Shown here one piece after another: positions 35,301 to 47,084 of a DNA stretch of 64,000 nucleotides. Below the pieces are notes generated by a model. The model saw only the letters and a program-made list of their open reading frames with translations. It was not told where the DNA came from and made no database searches. A program made the position numbers and the translations under genes. How positions within the stretch are numbered: position 1 is the stretch's first letter; each line of letters starts with the position of its first letter. This DNA comes from Aphanomyces cochlioides (lineage: Eukaryota > Oomycota > Saprolegniomycetes > Saprolegniales > Verrucalvaceae). The stretch lies in contig JAHQRK010000042.1 in assembly GCA_019828595.1 (NCBI GenBank), positions 171,307 through 235,306 of the forward strand, given 5' to 3'.

Positions 35301-35371
35301 GCAGCAAAGCTCACCACTCCATGAACGCCGACGAAATTGATCCCCTCGATTTGGAGGACGATCAACTCTAA
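32333..35371 (+). CDS. ORF1 protein, 1012 aa, intact
   Basis: Open from ATG 32333 to TAA. Diagnostic residues: NSSSELR near the N terminus (others have NSCSELR), RSTSAS and YRDLGS in the Pro/Ser-rich part (shared with F), SKQGN, AVADDD and GEGY in the central domain region, then GEADSTEASGDRQ and RLDKS as in D. The loss of the N-terminal Cys while Cys118/120/123 stay in place shows the first Cys is not needed for an open frame. Whether the CACGGC cluster binds metal cannot be told from sequence. Confidence 0.85.
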   Translation: MSNANSSSELRETNTHGVTIIPGIVSPHPLSSSNQDGGSGVSNVSTPNPRAEVEVEFDPNSVSGDQSASRSTSASPGAPLAGVPGGVNLSGSVVDPQTTVVNLSSEALTQEGEPLGPCACGGCFPGLQLESIPSEGGEKTGSMPALEATRAPPMGTPCGSVYFPPGASSEGRGRYRDLGSRRSNGVPQSPCCGDGMDSPSTPVTGGLAPAFLVTNGTEPAATNRVAPCAEPPRTGEEEEKSQEDVDMVSGDAEGKDSTETEALTDEGNTQIHSEVDGSGDINGQAKPCDTPGEVIQEEQSTNNDNDQSNQDIVDKSVAQGNGAVDPPTAADKIQGDQEQQNAEKANPWTQKTPGKDSASSKKDSKQGNAPKGAKHRNTGAHAVADDDIARCEAMADAFYKDSGDMDAFIENILLTPQSQVYELTVKLGEGYKDWSEKVICDQFVKENPGSLWGSKFPNILIHKKNPQTIVISSYNLSTCVEMGGTTFRLGGKDFLVPKYSRYGNNYYVTFNKVSHPSMAKAIVKKMAALTKSVIAAFNPTAGQNIKSPHLRVIFKSPAPPAVLVPKSGDALREITITDPSGQPFVVVFQHKIAALNKTLPPSIVSRRAEAKAEKAKAKAAKAAAKSPPSGEKEPEHDGDDHDQDPGTNAEGEADSTEASGDRQDEQPQPTAPSHGSDVDMSGDSDPPNNNGQDKQQEDVEMSTNESPALAPPSEQPKNSLDLQLVTGYRSGPAPKRTLPSSPRLDPLPTSNRFHILEEDDVELSFEDFAVPRIVLEDSSAPRPKKTKGKAKKQRLDKSAAAHLELAKKIIRDKKVEGSITECQRILRDDPQLVAHAMYAQDEDLSLFQSLVATKTIERKMALLKAQGKPHNYKHHVNFMAQYKIHPSEILEELTTDIPEIKRILFALATIDLFLSNRAPDLYTNSEALTVLLNQEATRLPDTNCLTDWSLFALIENFSDNLEKFTLPAPVLSAISMLKSITNNYHIDELCSKAHHSMNADEIDPLDLEDDQL

Positions 35372-35449
35372 GGCTTCTATCCCCTGCTTCAATCCATTTC
35401 AACCTCCCCTCTCACCCCTCCATTCTACTCATTTTCATCTGTACTCGTG

Positions 35450-38400
35450 ATGATTGACAACAACTTCTCCGATGTCCCAACTGAACTCGTGGACTGGGAC
35501 CCACAAATCATCTCCCTCAACACCAATGGCTTCTCCAACAGTCATCGGTACATCCTCGACAAACTATCAAGTGTTCACGACGTTTCCTTTATCCAAGAAA
35601 CCCGTTTCCGCACGCCAAGTCTCCACGACCGTGTTGCGTTCCATTGGCAACGCATCACAAACCACGAAGGCTCTTTGTTCTTTGAAGAGCCTATTTACCC
35701 TGAAGTATCCACGTCGCCAGCCACTGGAGGTCTGGCTACGTTGATACATCCTCACTCTCCTTTGAAGAACGCCACTCAAGTCCCTCATGACAACCCAGTG
35801 CTTCGTGGTCGTTATCTACAAGTGCGATGTACTCTGGGTCCACTGACAGTCGTTCTCCACAATATCTATGCGCCGGCAGCCTTCCAAGAACGAGCAAGTT
35901 ACTTCGAAGAATTGCCACGCGACTTTCCTCCACATGCGCTCCACATTGTTGGAGGAGATTTCAACTGCACTCTCAACAAAGATTTGGATTCGTTGAGACC
36001 CAGTACCTCCACCATGGCCGGCACCCTTCAACTGGAACAATGGATGCACAGTTTGTCTCTGGTGGATCTGTTTCGTCGTCAAAACCCCGTGGCAAGAACC
36101 TTCACAAGTCCCACACTCACCAACCGACTCGACTACATCTTTTGTTCGTCCACCTTGGCGGGTCTTTGTCATTGGAAGGCGACGCACATGCCGCACGTTC
36201 CACAGGCTGACCACGTGGCTTGTCGTATCATCACAAAGCGTCAAACATTGCGCCATGGCTCTGGATCATGGAAAGCTCCAACTTGGCTACTTCGTCTACC
36301 ACGAGCGGCCGAGATTGTTCATGGATGTCTGGATCGATTTTTGGACAAGTCTCCAACATTCCACAATATCTCCAAGGCCTACGACATGATGGTCAATGAT
36401 ATCCGCTCCCAACTCAAAGAATTCCATTCTCAACGATTGGAGAAACAACATCTGCCGTTGAAGAAGTTAGCTGTCGAGATCGCTTCGCTTTTGCAAGTCC
36501 CCAACATGCGTCAAGATGCAGTGCTGGTGGATCGAGTGCGAGACCTTCAAAAGCAAATTCACGAGCTGCAAGATCGAGACAAGCAGTTTCGTCAAGACCA
36601 GGCGTTCCAACTTCACTTGTACAAAGCAGAGCGCTCGTCCAAGTTCCACTTCATGTCCCCTGTCCCTACCCCCTTGAAGAAGACAGTCTTCAAAGAGTTG
36701 GTGGATGTCAATGGAAATGTTGTCTCCAATCAACAAGGCATGTCTGACGTCCTGGTCGACTACTACAAGGACTTGTTTGCAGCTCCCGAGGTGCAGCGAT
36801 CTGGAGACGAAGTGCCGTCATTTCTGACCCCATTGACTCGACACAAGCAACTGCCAGAGCAAGCCCAGAAAGAGCTGTCGGCTCCCTTGCGCGCCAACGA
36901 GTTCTATCATGCTATTCGACACAGCAGTTCGAACTCAGCGCCAGGTCCCAACGCTCTGCCATTCGAAGTCCTCAAACTTGCACCTCACAAGTGGTCGTTG
37001 GTATTGGAGCTGCTATTCACACACCAGCTCCATTCTCACCCTCGCTTGACTCCCATGCAACTTGTCAGTACGCTGGTGTTGCTGCACAAGAAAGGCCCCA
37101 AGTCACAGGCCAAGAACTATCGGCCCATTAGCCTACTCAACACGGATGTGAAAATCCTGACGAGTATTCTGGCTTATCGACTCCAGCGCCACATTCGACA
37201 CATCATCCACCCGGACCAGCAAGGCTTTATCCGTCGAAGCAATATCCAAACCAATATTGCACGACTGGATGACATGCTGCACCACATCAAACTACACAGT
37301 CCGTCCTCGATGGTGGAACTGCTTGACTTTGAGAAAGCTTTTGATCGCGTGGACCACGCGTACTTGCTCCGCGTCCTCCGTCACTATGGCTTTCCCGAAA
37401 CCTTTGTTGACATGGTTCGCGTACTGTACTCGGGCCGCAAGTCTCGCATCTTGGTGAACGGCTTCTTGTCCAAGCCAGTTCACATCTCACGCGGTGTGTT
37501 GCAAGGTGATCCACTGTCGCCACTTCTGTTTGTGATCGCTTTGGAACCGATGTGCCAACTCCTACGGCAACACTCCAACTATGGCATCAAGTGTGGGGAT
37601 CGCTACCACACTGGGAGTTACTTTGCCGACGACTCGCAACTCTATGCGGCAAATGAGACGTGCCTCCACCGGCAGCTTGCATTGGTTCAAACCTTTTGCG
37701 ACAAGTCTGGTTTCCGACTCAACGTAGACAAGACCCAAATTCTGACCTACAGCCAGTTGAATGGGAACCTTGCCTCACTACAAGTTACTTCCGACAGTCC
37801 CGTGAAGGCTCTTGGTATCTTGGTTGCGCCCAATCTTTCTCCATTGGCACGTTTCAATTACGTGTTTGAGAAGTTTGTGGCTCGCTTGTCTTTGTGGCTC
37901 TACAAGGCTCGAACCATGGCCGGAAAAGTCACTATCCTGCACAGCATATGTCTGCCTGTGTTATGGTACCAACTGGCTTTTGTCCCTGCCGACAAAGACC
38001 TGGCCAAAAAGATCGACAAGGCCATGCTTCAATTTATGCATGGTGAAGAAATCAACCCATCCTCCTCTGTCCATGGCCTCCGTTTGATCAAAAAGGAGAT
38101 CATATTCATGCCGAAGAAGTCCGGTGGCTTAGGCCTGCACCATGCACTTGCTTTATGGCAACAACACAACCGCTCTGTCATGATCAGATGCATTCAAGCC
38201 ATCACCACCCCACCCCGCAAGTCTGCCATGTCCGCCTGGATACGCCGGGCTATACTCTCCTCGAGAAGGCTTTTCATCCATGGGGTTCCCCCCGAGATCT
38301 CCTCTTGGCAAATGGCTCTTCTGCATTCATCAGACGACTGTACAAGAATCCCAATATCACTCCAATGTGGAAAGCCTTATTGAGTAGCTGGTTTGAATCC

Positions 38401-39504
38401 CGCTGGACTCCGTACGGCTGTCCAAATCACATCTCATCTTTGGATGTTCCCCTTTGGCACAACTCGTATCTGCCTGGACTCGAAGACCTATACGATCAGT
38501 GCTCTACATCGACGCAAGACCAAGCCAATGTATTGGCTTCGCTTCACATCACGAAGTTGTCGCATTTGTTGACTCCGTGTCAGCGAGTTTGGCCAGCTTC
38601 GATCTTGTTCGACAAAATCAACCGTGCCTGCCGCCAAGCCAATTTTGTCCCTCCAACGAAACAATGGATCTCAATCTTGGTGACCAAGTTATCACGATTG
38701 TTTGAGATTGTTTCTGAAGAGGATGCTCCCGTGTTCCACTTGCCGACGCCAAGCTCTGAATGGATGGAATGGCACTGGATAATTCACCCTGACTCGAGTC
38801 CGATCTTGTTGGCGCTTGCGACTTCGAAATCGGCTAAGATCAGAGCTTCTCCAGCTGCCAGCTCGTCCATTCTTCCTACCAAGCATCTCAACCTGCCATC
38901 CAACTTTTACGAAGACCCCAAGCGCCTTACCCAACTTGCCGCCTTCCTCCAACCCGACCACATTCTCCCTCGATATGGAGAGTTCATTTTCAAGACCCTT
39001 CTCCGCGCCAACGCCATGCAATATCTGTTTCAGTACCAAGACCCCAAGCCGACGTGTGTCTTCTGTCGTGTCAATGAGACGTACGAGCATTTCCTGTTCT
39101 CTTGTGGATATGGTCAATCTGTTTGGTATTTCTTCAAGGCGATCCAGCGACTGCTCGAGTGTTCCTTTCCGTCCACGTGTCTGGAAATGTTCTACGAGAC
39201 GCCCAAGCCGTCCGATGGATACTACATCCGTGGCTATCTGAAGATCTGGCCGATTGTCCGAGCCTGCGTGTATTATCAAATATGGCTCCAACGTGCCGAT
39301 CGCACCTTTCGACCCGACCTCACAGCGAAGAGTCCGATGGAAGTTGCCATTCATGCTGCCTCTTTGATCAAGCTACATCTACAACAGCTCCTGGTTGATC
39401 TCCCTCTCAAGAAGGGATACACCAAGGTATTCAATGTGCTCAAGCATCTATCTTCGGACCCCTGGTTACGTCAACACGCCATTCCTGACAGCGTCGTTTC
39501 ATGA
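35450..39504 (+). pseudogene. ORF2 (endonuclease-RT), one 1-nt deletion after the RT domain
   Basis: Open from ATG 35450 through the endonuclease and the whole RT catalytic core (LLDFEKAFD, LQGDPLSP, FADDS). One T is missing at 38240/38241 (tggattacg to tggatacg), which ends the frame at 38381-38383. The zinc-finger part continues in another frame to 39504. The endonuclease and RT could thus still be made without the C-terminal finger. A private change, Ala623 to Glu, lies three residues before the catalytic Asp626 of motif A, in a normally hydrophobic strand, and may weaken the enzyme. Confidence 0.9.
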
Positions 39505-39650
39505 GTGAGCTGACGGCTCACTCACTTCATCTCCTGTTCAATGACCACTTTGCCATATTCTGTTTTCCAAGTTCTATTTATACAGTACGAGGCAAATTAG
39601 TAAGTCATTAGGGCCTTTGCTCAAAAATAAGGTTAATACAACTCATTTAA
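39505..39650 (+). other. 3' UTR of copy E
   Basis: A 9-bp stem at 39502-39524 (tgagtgagc / gctcactca) includes the stop codon, followed by the common AT-rich end ...ttaatacaactcatttaa. No poly(A) is present. Confidence 0.75.
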
Positions 39651-39852
39651 CCCACAAAATGCATCTCGATGCCACTTTTTCTCCACTTTTGGTACCCACG
39701 TGCCACATGCACATCTCGACCCCATCGAGATACCCACTCGCCACGTCTGGCATGTTTGAAAGGTGTCATGCTCGTGTGGTGGACGACCAAGCATCAACTT
39801 GGTCCGAAATCAACACGCGAGAGTCCCAAGCATACCCCACAAAATGCATCTC
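39651..39852 (+). repeat. 185-bp satellite, just over one monomer, between copies E and F
   Basis: The length of 202 bp equals 185 + 17. It runs from monomer nt 12 to nt 28. This is the shortest spacer in the window: two full-length elements are separated by little more than one target monomer. Confidence 0.96.
39837..39852 (+). repeat. 16-bp target-site duplication of copy F (left copy)
   Basis: The 16 bp ccacaaaatgcatctc (monomer nt 13-28) end the left flank of copy F and recur at 47231-47246. One extra A at 47230 lies between the element's 3' end and the right copy. The duplication is slightly longer than the 13 bp seen for B, C and E. Confidence 0.72.
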
Positions 39853-39913
39853 ACTTCCGAATTTGCCTCGTACCCCTCAAGTCAAGAAGTTATCAAGTGC
39901 CGCCGCGCTCAAA

Positions 39914-42900
39914 ATGTCCAACGCCAACAGCTGTTCCGAGCTCCGTGAGACCAACACTCACGGAGTCACCATCATTCCAGGTATTGTATCACCTCACCCA
40001 CTTTCGTCGTCCAATCAGGATGGCGGAAGTGGTGTGAGTAATGTCTCTACACCTAACCCTAGGGCCGAAGTGGAGGTCGAGTTCGACCCCAACAGCGTCT
40101 CTGGAGACCAATCTGCGTCTCGCTCCACCAGCGCTTCACCTGGTGCTCCACTCGCCGGAGTTCCAGGGGGGGTCAACCTCAGTGGGTCAGTGGTTGACCC
40201 CCAGACCACTGTCGTTAACTTGTCTAGCGAAGCCCTCACTCAGGAGGGCGAACCACTGGGGCCTTGTGCCTGTGGTGGCTGCTTCCCTGGACTCCAATTG
40301 GAGTCGATCCCCAGTGAAGGCGGCGAGAAAACGGGGTCCATGCCAGCCCTAGAGGCTACGAGGGCCCCCCCTATGGGCACACCCTGCGGTTCTGTCTACT
40401 TCCCCCCAGGGGCCTCTTCGGAGGGGCGGGGGCGGTATCGCGATTTGGGTTCTCGCCGGAGCAATGGTGTACCCCAGTCACCGTGCTGCGGGGATGGCAT
40501 GGATTCCCCTTCTACCCCTGTCACTGGGGGTCTGGCCCCGGCCTTTCTCGTGACCAATGGGACTGAGCCAGCAGCCACCAACCGCGTCGCCCCCTGTGCT
40601 GAGCCTCCTAGAACGGGAGAGGAAGAAGAACAATCTCAAGAGGACGTGGATATGGTCTCTGGAGACGCCGAGGGGAAGGATTCTACTGAAACCGAGGCCT
40701 TAACCGACGAGGGAAATACTCAAATTCACTCTGAGGTTGATGGGTCAGGCGACATTAACGGCCAAGCGAAGCCGTGTGATACTCCTGGAGAAGTTATTCC
40801 AGAGGAACAATCGACAAACAATGACAATGACCAGTCAAATCAAGACATTGTCGACAAATCCGTTGCTCAAGGAAATGGCGCTGTTGACCCTCCTTCCGCG
40901 GCAGACAAAATACAAGGCGATCAAGAGCAACAAAACGCTGAAAAGGCCAATCCATGGACGCAAAAGACTCCCGGCAAGGATTCAGCTTCGTCCAAGAAAG
41001 ATTCCAAGCAAGGCAATGCTCCCAAAGGCGCAAAACACCGCAACACTGGTGCTCATGCTGTTGCCGATGACGATATTGCGCGATGCGAGGCCATGGCGGA
41101 CGCATTCTACAAAGACTCTGGTGACATGGACGCCTTCATTGAAAACATTTTGCTCACCCCCCAGTCCCAAGTGTACGAGCTCACAGTCAAGTTGGGCGAA
41201 GGCTACAAGGACTGGTCCGAAAAAGTCATCTGCGATCAATTTGTCAAGGAAAATCCTGGTTCGTTATGGGGCTCCAAATTTCCGAACATTTTGATCCACA
41301 AGAAGAACCCACAGACCATTGTGATCTCAAGTTACAACTTGTCTACGTGCGTGGAAATGGGAGGCACAACGTTTCGACTTGGTGGCAAAGACTTCCTGGT
41401 TCCCAAGTACTCGCGTTATGGCAACAACTACTACGTTACGTTCAACAAGGTCAGTCACCCTTCTATGGCCAAGGCAATTGTCAAGAAAATGGCTGCATTG
41501 ACCAAGTCAGTGATAGCAGCATTCAACCCTACTGCTGGTCAGAACATCAAGTCGCCGCATTTGAGAGTCATTTTCAAGTCGCCTGCGCCTCCTGCAGTGC
41601 TGGTGCCAAAATCCGGCGACGCACTACGCGAAATCACCATTACGGATCCGTCGGGTCAGCCTTTTGTCGTCGTGTTTCAGCACAAGATCGCTGCTCTGAA
41701 CAAGACATTGCCTCCGTCGATTGTTTCACGACGTGCAGAGGCCAAGGCTGAAAAAGCGAAGGCAAAAGCGGCCAAGGCAGCGGCAAAATCTCCTCCGTCA
41801 GGAGAAAAAGAACCTGAACATGATGGAGACGATCATGATCAAGACCCTGGAACAAATGCGGAAGGCAAGGCCGACTCAACTGAGGCATCTGGAGATCGTC
41901 AAGATGAACAACCACAGCCAACAGCTCCTTCTCATGGCTCTGATGTCGATATGTCTGGTGACAGCGATCCCCCTAACAACAATGGACAAGACAAACAACA
42001 AGAAGATGTGGAAATGTCTACCAACGAATCGCCCGCTCTTGCTCCACCAAGTGAGCAGCCCAAGAACTCGCTGGACCTTCAATTGGTAACGGGCTACCGG
42101 TCTGGACCAGCTCCAAAACGTACTTTGCCTTCGTCCCCACGTTTGGATCCCCTGCCGACATCCAACCGTTTTCATATCCTCGAAGAAGACGACGTGGAAC
42201 TCTCGTTTGAAGACTTTGCAGTGCCTCGAATTGTATTGGAAGATTCAAGTGCGCCACGCCCGAAAAAGACCAAAGGCAAAGCGAAGAAACAACGACTTAA
42301 CAAGTCTGCTGCAGCCCACCTCGAATTGGCGAAGAAGATCATTCGAGATAAGAAAGTCGAAGGCAGTATCACCGAATGTCAACGCATTTTGCGAGATGAT
42401 CCTCAGCTCGTTGCACATGCTATGTACGCACAAGATGAAGACCTCAGTTTGTTTCAGTCACTTGTTGCAACCAAGACTATTGAGCGCAAGATGGCTTTGT
42501 TAAAAGCTCAAGGCAAGCCTCACAACTACAAACATCACGTCAACTTCATGGCTCAATACAAGATTCACCCGTCAGAAATCTTGGAAGAATTGACCACGGA
42601 CATACCAGAGATCAAGCGCATCCTCTTTGCACTTGCTACGATTGACTTATTCCTCTCAAATCGGGCCCCAGACCTCTACACAAACTCGGAGGCACTGACT
42701 GTTCTATTGAACCAAGAAGCAACAAGATTGCCTGACACCAACTGCTTGACTGACTGGTCGCTGTTTGCTTTGATCGAAAACTTCAGCGACAATCTCGAGA
42801 AGTTCACTTTGCCGGCTCCCGTCTTGTCGGCCATCTCGATGCTCAAAAGCATCACCAACAATTACCACATCGACGAGCTCTGCAGCAAAGCTCACCACTC

Positions 42901-42952
42901 CATGAACGCCGACGAAATTGATCCCCTCGATTTGGAGGACGATCAACTCTAA
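39914..42952 (+). CDS. ORF1 protein, 1012 aa, intact
   Basis: Open from ATG 39914 to TAA. Diagnostic residues: RSTSAS and YRDLGS as in E, EEEEQSQED (as in G), VIPEEQ and PPSAADK (private), SKQGN, AVADDD and GEGY in the centre, GKADSTEASGDRQ in the acidic linker, and IVLED with RLNKS at the C-terminal side. This mixture of E-like and G-like states places it between those two neighbours. The only satellite upstream is one monomer, so any promoter supplied by flanking repeats would be short here. Confidence 0.85.
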   Translation: MSNANSCSELRETNTHGVTIIPGIVSPHPLSSSNQDGGSGVSNVSTPNPRAEVEVEFDPNSVSGDQSASRSTSASPGAPLAGVPGGVNLSGSVVDPQTTVVNLSSEALTQEGEPLGPCACGGCFPGLQLESIPSEGGEKTGSMPALEATRAPPMGTPCGSVYFPPGASSEGRGRYRDLGSRRSNGVPQSPCCGDGMDSPSTPVTGGLAPAFLVTNGTEPAATNRVAPCAEPPRTGEEEEQSQEDVDMVSGDAEGKDSTETEALTDEGNTQIHSEVDGSGDINGQAKPCDTPGEVIPEEQSTNNDNDQSNQDIVDKSVAQGNGAVDPPSAADKIQGDQEQQNAEKANPWTQKTPGKDSASSKKDSKQGNAPKGAKHRNTGAHAVADDDIARCEAMADAFYKDSGDMDAFIENILLTPQSQVYELTVKLGEGYKDWSEKVICDQFVKENPGSLWGSKFPNILIHKKNPQTIVISSYNLSTCVEMGGTTFRLGGKDFLVPKYSRYGNNYYVTFNKVSHPSMAKAIVKKMAALTKSVIAAFNPTAGQNIKSPHLRVIFKSPAPPAVLVPKSGDALREITITDPSGQPFVVVFQHKIAALNKTLPPSIVSRRAEAKAEKAKAKAAKAAAKSPPSGEKEPEHDGDDHDQDPGTNAEGKADSTEASGDRQDEQPQPTAPSHGSDVDMSGDSDPPNNNGQDKQQEDVEMSTNESPALAPPSEQPKNSLDLQLVTGYRSGPAPKRTLPSSPRLDPLPTSNRFHILEEDDVELSFEDFAVPRIVLEDSSAPRPKKTKGKAKKQRLNKSAAAHLELAKKIIRDKKVEGSITECQRILRDDPQLVAHAMYAQDEDLSLFQSLVATKTIERKMALLKAQGKPHNYKHHVNFMAQYKIHPSEILEELTTDIPEIKRILFALATIDLFLSNRAPDLYTNSEALTVLLNQEATRLPDTNCLTDWSLFALIENFSDNLEKFTLPAPVLSAISMLKSITNNYHIDELCSKAHHSMNADEIDPLDLEDDQL

Positions 42953-43030
42953 GGCTTCTATCCCCTGCTTCAATCCATTTCAACCTCCCCTCTCACCCCT
43001 CCATTCTACTCATTTTCATCTGTACTCGTG

Positions 43031-46000
43031 ATGATTGACAACAACTTCTCCGATGTCCCAACTGAACTCGTGGACTGGGACCCACAAATCATCTCCCTCA
43101 ACACCAATGGCTTCTCCAACAGTCATCGGTACATCCTCGACAAACTATCAAGTGTTCACGACGTTTCCTTTATCCAAGAAACCCGTTTCCGCACGCCAAG
43201 TCTCCACGACCGTGTTGCGTTCCATTGGCAACGCATCACAAACCACGAAGGCTCTTTGTTCTTTGAAGAGCCTATTTACCCTGAAGTATCCACGTCGCCA
43301 GCCACTGGAGGTCTGGCTACGTTGATACATCCTCACTCTCCTTTGAAGAACGCCACTCAAGTCCCTCATGACAACCCAGTGCTTCGTGGTCGTTATCTAC
43401 AAGTGCGATGTACTCTGGGTCCACTGACAGTCGTTCTCCACAATATCTATGCGCCGGCAGCCTTCCAAGAACGAGCAAGTTACTTCGAAGAATTGCCACG
43501 CGACTTTCCTCCACATGCGCTCCACATTGTTGGAGGAGATTTCAACTGCACTCTCAACAAAGATTTGGATTCGTTGAGACCCAGTACCTCCACCATGGCC
43601 GGCACCCTTCAACTGGAACAATGGATGCACAGTTTGTCTCTGGTGGATCTGTTTCGCCGTCAAAACCCCGTGGCAAGAACCTTCACAAGTCCCACACTCA
43701 CCAACCGACTCGACTACATCTTTTGTTCGTCCACCTTGGCGGGTCTTCGTCATTGGAAGGCGACGCACATGCCACACGTTCCACAGGCTGACCACGTGGC
43801 ATGTCGTATCATCACAAAGCGTCAAACATTGCGCCATGGCTCTGGATCATGGAAAGCTCCAACTTGGCTACTTCGTCTACCACGAGCGGCCGAGATTGTT
43901 CATGGATGTCTGGATCGATTTTTGGACAAGTCTCCAACATTCCACAATATCTCCAAGGCCTACGACATGCTGGTCAATGATATCCGCTCCCAACTCAAAG
44001 AATACCATTCTCAACGATTGGAGAAACAACGTCTGCCGTTGAAGAAGTTAGCTGTCGAGATCGCTTCGCTTTTGCAAGTCCCCAACATGCGTCAAGATTC
44101 AGTGCTGGTGGATCGAGTGCGAGACCTTCAAAAGCAAATTCACGAGCTGCAAGATCGAGACAAGCAGTTTCGTCAAGACCAGGCGTTCCAACTTCACTTG
44201 TACAAAGCAGAGCGCTCGTCCAAGTTCCACTTCATGTCCCCTGTCCCTACCCCCTTGAAGAAGACAGTCTTCAAAGAGTTGGTGGATGTCAATGGAAATG
44301 TTGTCTCCAATCAACAAGGCATGTCTGACGTCCTGGTCGACTACTACAAGGACTTGTTTGCAGCTCCCGAGGTGCAGCGATCTGGAGACGAAGTGTCGTC
44401 ATTTCTGACCCCATTGACTCGACACAAGCAACTGCCAGAGCAAGCCCAGAAAGAGCTGTCGGCTCCCTTGCGCGCCAACGAGTTCTATCATGCTATTCGA
44501 CACAGCAGTTCGAACTCAGCGCCAGGTCCCAACGCTCTGCCATTCGAAGTCCTCAAACTTGCACCTCACAAGTGGTCGTTGGTATTGGAGCTGCTATTCA
44601 CACACCAGCTCCATTCTCACCCTCGCTTGACTCCCATGCAACTTGTCAGTACGCTGGTGTTGCTGCACAAGAAAGGCCCCAAGTCACAAGCCAAGAACTA
44701 TCGGCCCATTAGCCTACTCAACACGGATGTGAAAATCCTGACGAGTATTCTGGCTTATCGACTCCAGCGCCACATTCGACACATCATCCACCCGGACCAG
44801 CAAGGCTTTATCCGTCGAAGCAATATCCAAACCAATATTGCACGACTGGATGACATGCTGCACCACATCAAACTACACAGTCCGTCCTCGATGGTGGCAC
44901 TGCTTGACTTTGAGAAAGCTTTTGATCGCGTGGACCACGCGTACTTGCTCCGCGTCCTCCGTCACTATGGCTTTCCCGAAACCTTTGTTGACATGGTTCG
45001 CGTACTGTACTCGGGCCGCAAGTCTCGCATCTTGGTGAACGGCTTCTTGTCCAAGCCAGTTCACATCTCACGCGGTGTGTTGCAAGGTGATCCACTGTCG
45101 CCACTTCTGTTTGTGATCGCTTTGGAACCGATGTGCCAACTCCTACGGCAACACTCCAACTATGGCATCAAGTGTGGGGATCGCTACCACACTGGGAGTT
45201 ACTTTGCCGACGACTCGCAACTCTATGCGGCAAATGAGACGTGCCTCCACCGGCAGCTTGCATTGGTTCAAACCTTTTGCGACAAGTCTGGTTTCCGACT
45301 CAACGTAGACAAGACCCAAATTCTGACCTACAGCCAGTTGAATGGGAACCTTGCCTCACTACAAGTTACTTCCGACAGTCCCGTGAAGGCTCTTGGTTCT
45401 TGGTTGCGCCCAATCTTTCTCCATTGGCACGTTTCAATTACGTGTTTGAGAAGTTTGTGGCTCGCTTGTCTTTGTGGCTCTACAAGGCTCGAACCATGGC
45501 CGGAAAAGTCACTATCCTGCACAGCATATGTCTGCCTGTGTTATGGTACCAACTGGCTTTTGTCCCTGCCGACAAAGACCTGGCCAAAAAGATCGACAAG
45601 GCCATGCTTCAATTTATGCATGGTGAAGAAATCAACCCATCCTCCTCTGTCCATGGCCTCCGTTTGATCAAAAAGGAGATCCTATTCATGCCGAAGAAGT
45701 CCGGTGGCTTAGGCCTGCACCATGCACTTGCTTTATGGCAACAACACAACCGCTCTGTCATGATCAGATGCATTCAAGCCATCACCACCCCACCCCGCAA
45801 GTCTGCCATGTCCGCCTGGATTACGCCGGGCTATACTCTCCTCGAGAAGGCTTTTCATCCATGGGGTTCCCCCGAGATCTCCTCTTGGCAAATGGCTCTT
45901 CTGCATTCATCAGACAACTGTACAAGAATCCCAATATCACTCCAATGTGGAAAGCCTTATTGAGTAGCTGGTTTGAATCCCGCTGGACTCCGTACGGCTG

Positions 46001-47084
46001 TCCAAATCACATCTCATCTTTGGATGTTCCCCTTTGGCACAACTCGTATCTGCCTGGACTCGAAGACCTATACGATCAGTGCTCTACATCGACGCAAGAC
46101 CAAGCCAATGTATTGGCTTCGCTTCACATCACGAAGTTGTCGCATTTGTTGACTCCGTGTCAGCGAGTTTGGCCAGCTTCGATCTTGTTCGACAAAATCA
46201 ACCGTGCCTGCTGCCAAGCCAATTTTGTCCCTCCAACGAAACAATGGATCTCAATCTTGGTGACCAAGTTATCACGATTGTTTGAGATTGTTTCTGAAGA
46301 GGATGCTCCCGTGTTCCACTTGCCGACGCCAAGCTCTGAATGGATGGAATGGCACTGGATGATTCACCCTGACTCGAGTCCGATCTTGTTGGCGCTTGCG
46401 ACTTCGAAATCGGCTAAGATCAGAGCTTCTCCAGCTGTCAGCTCGTCCATTCTTCCTACCAAGCATCTCAACCTGCCATCCAACTTTTACGAAGACCCCA
46501 AGCGCCTTACCCAACTTGCCGCCTTCCTCCAACCCGACCACATCCTCCCTCGATATGGAGAGTTCATTTTCAAGACCCTTCTCCGCGCCAACGCCATGCA
46601 ATATCTGTTTCAGTACCAAGACCCCAAGCCGACGTGTGTCTTCTGTCGTGTCAATGAGACGTACGAGCATTTCCTGTTCTCTTGTGGATATGGTCAATCT
46701 GTTTGGTATTTCTTCAAGACAATCCAGCGACTGCTCGAGTGTTCCTTTCCGTCCACGTGTCTGGAAATGTTCTACGAGACGCCCAAGCCGTCCGATGGAT
46801 ACTACATCCGTGGCTATCTGAAGATCTGGCCGATTGTCCGAGCCTGCGTGTATTATCAAATATGGCTCCAACGTGCCGATCGCACCTTTCGACCCGACCT
46901 CACAGCGAAGAGTCCGATGGAAGTTGCCATTCATGCTGCCTCTTTGATCAAGCTACATCTACAACAGCTCCTGGTTGATCTCCCTCTCAAGAAGGGATAC
47001 ACCAAGGTATTCAATGTGCTCAAGCATCTATCTTCGGACCCCTGGTTACGTCAACACGCCATTCCTGACAGTGTCGTTTCATGA
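43031..47084 (+). pseudogene. ORF2 (endonuclease-RT), two 1-nt deletions after the RT core
   Basis: Open from ATG 43031 through the endonuclease and RT motifs A-D. The first lesion is a missing A at 45397/45398 (ggtatcttgg to ggttcttgg) just after VKALG; that frame ends at 45665-45667. The second is a C6 run shortened to C5 at 45869-45873. After it the gene continues in a third frame to TGA at 47082-47084 with the CX2CX7HX4C finger intact. KEYHSQ for KEFHSQ is a private residue change. Confidence 0.9.

Larger units (their letters stand above)
32272..39650 (+). mobile_element. LINE copy E, full length, ORF2 frameshifted
   Basis: A complete element with 13-bp TSD (32259-32271 and 39651-39663). 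ORF1 (32333-35371) is open. ORF2 (35450-39504) has one 1-nt deletion. The right junction at monomer nt 12 is shared with copy D. Confidence 0.95.
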
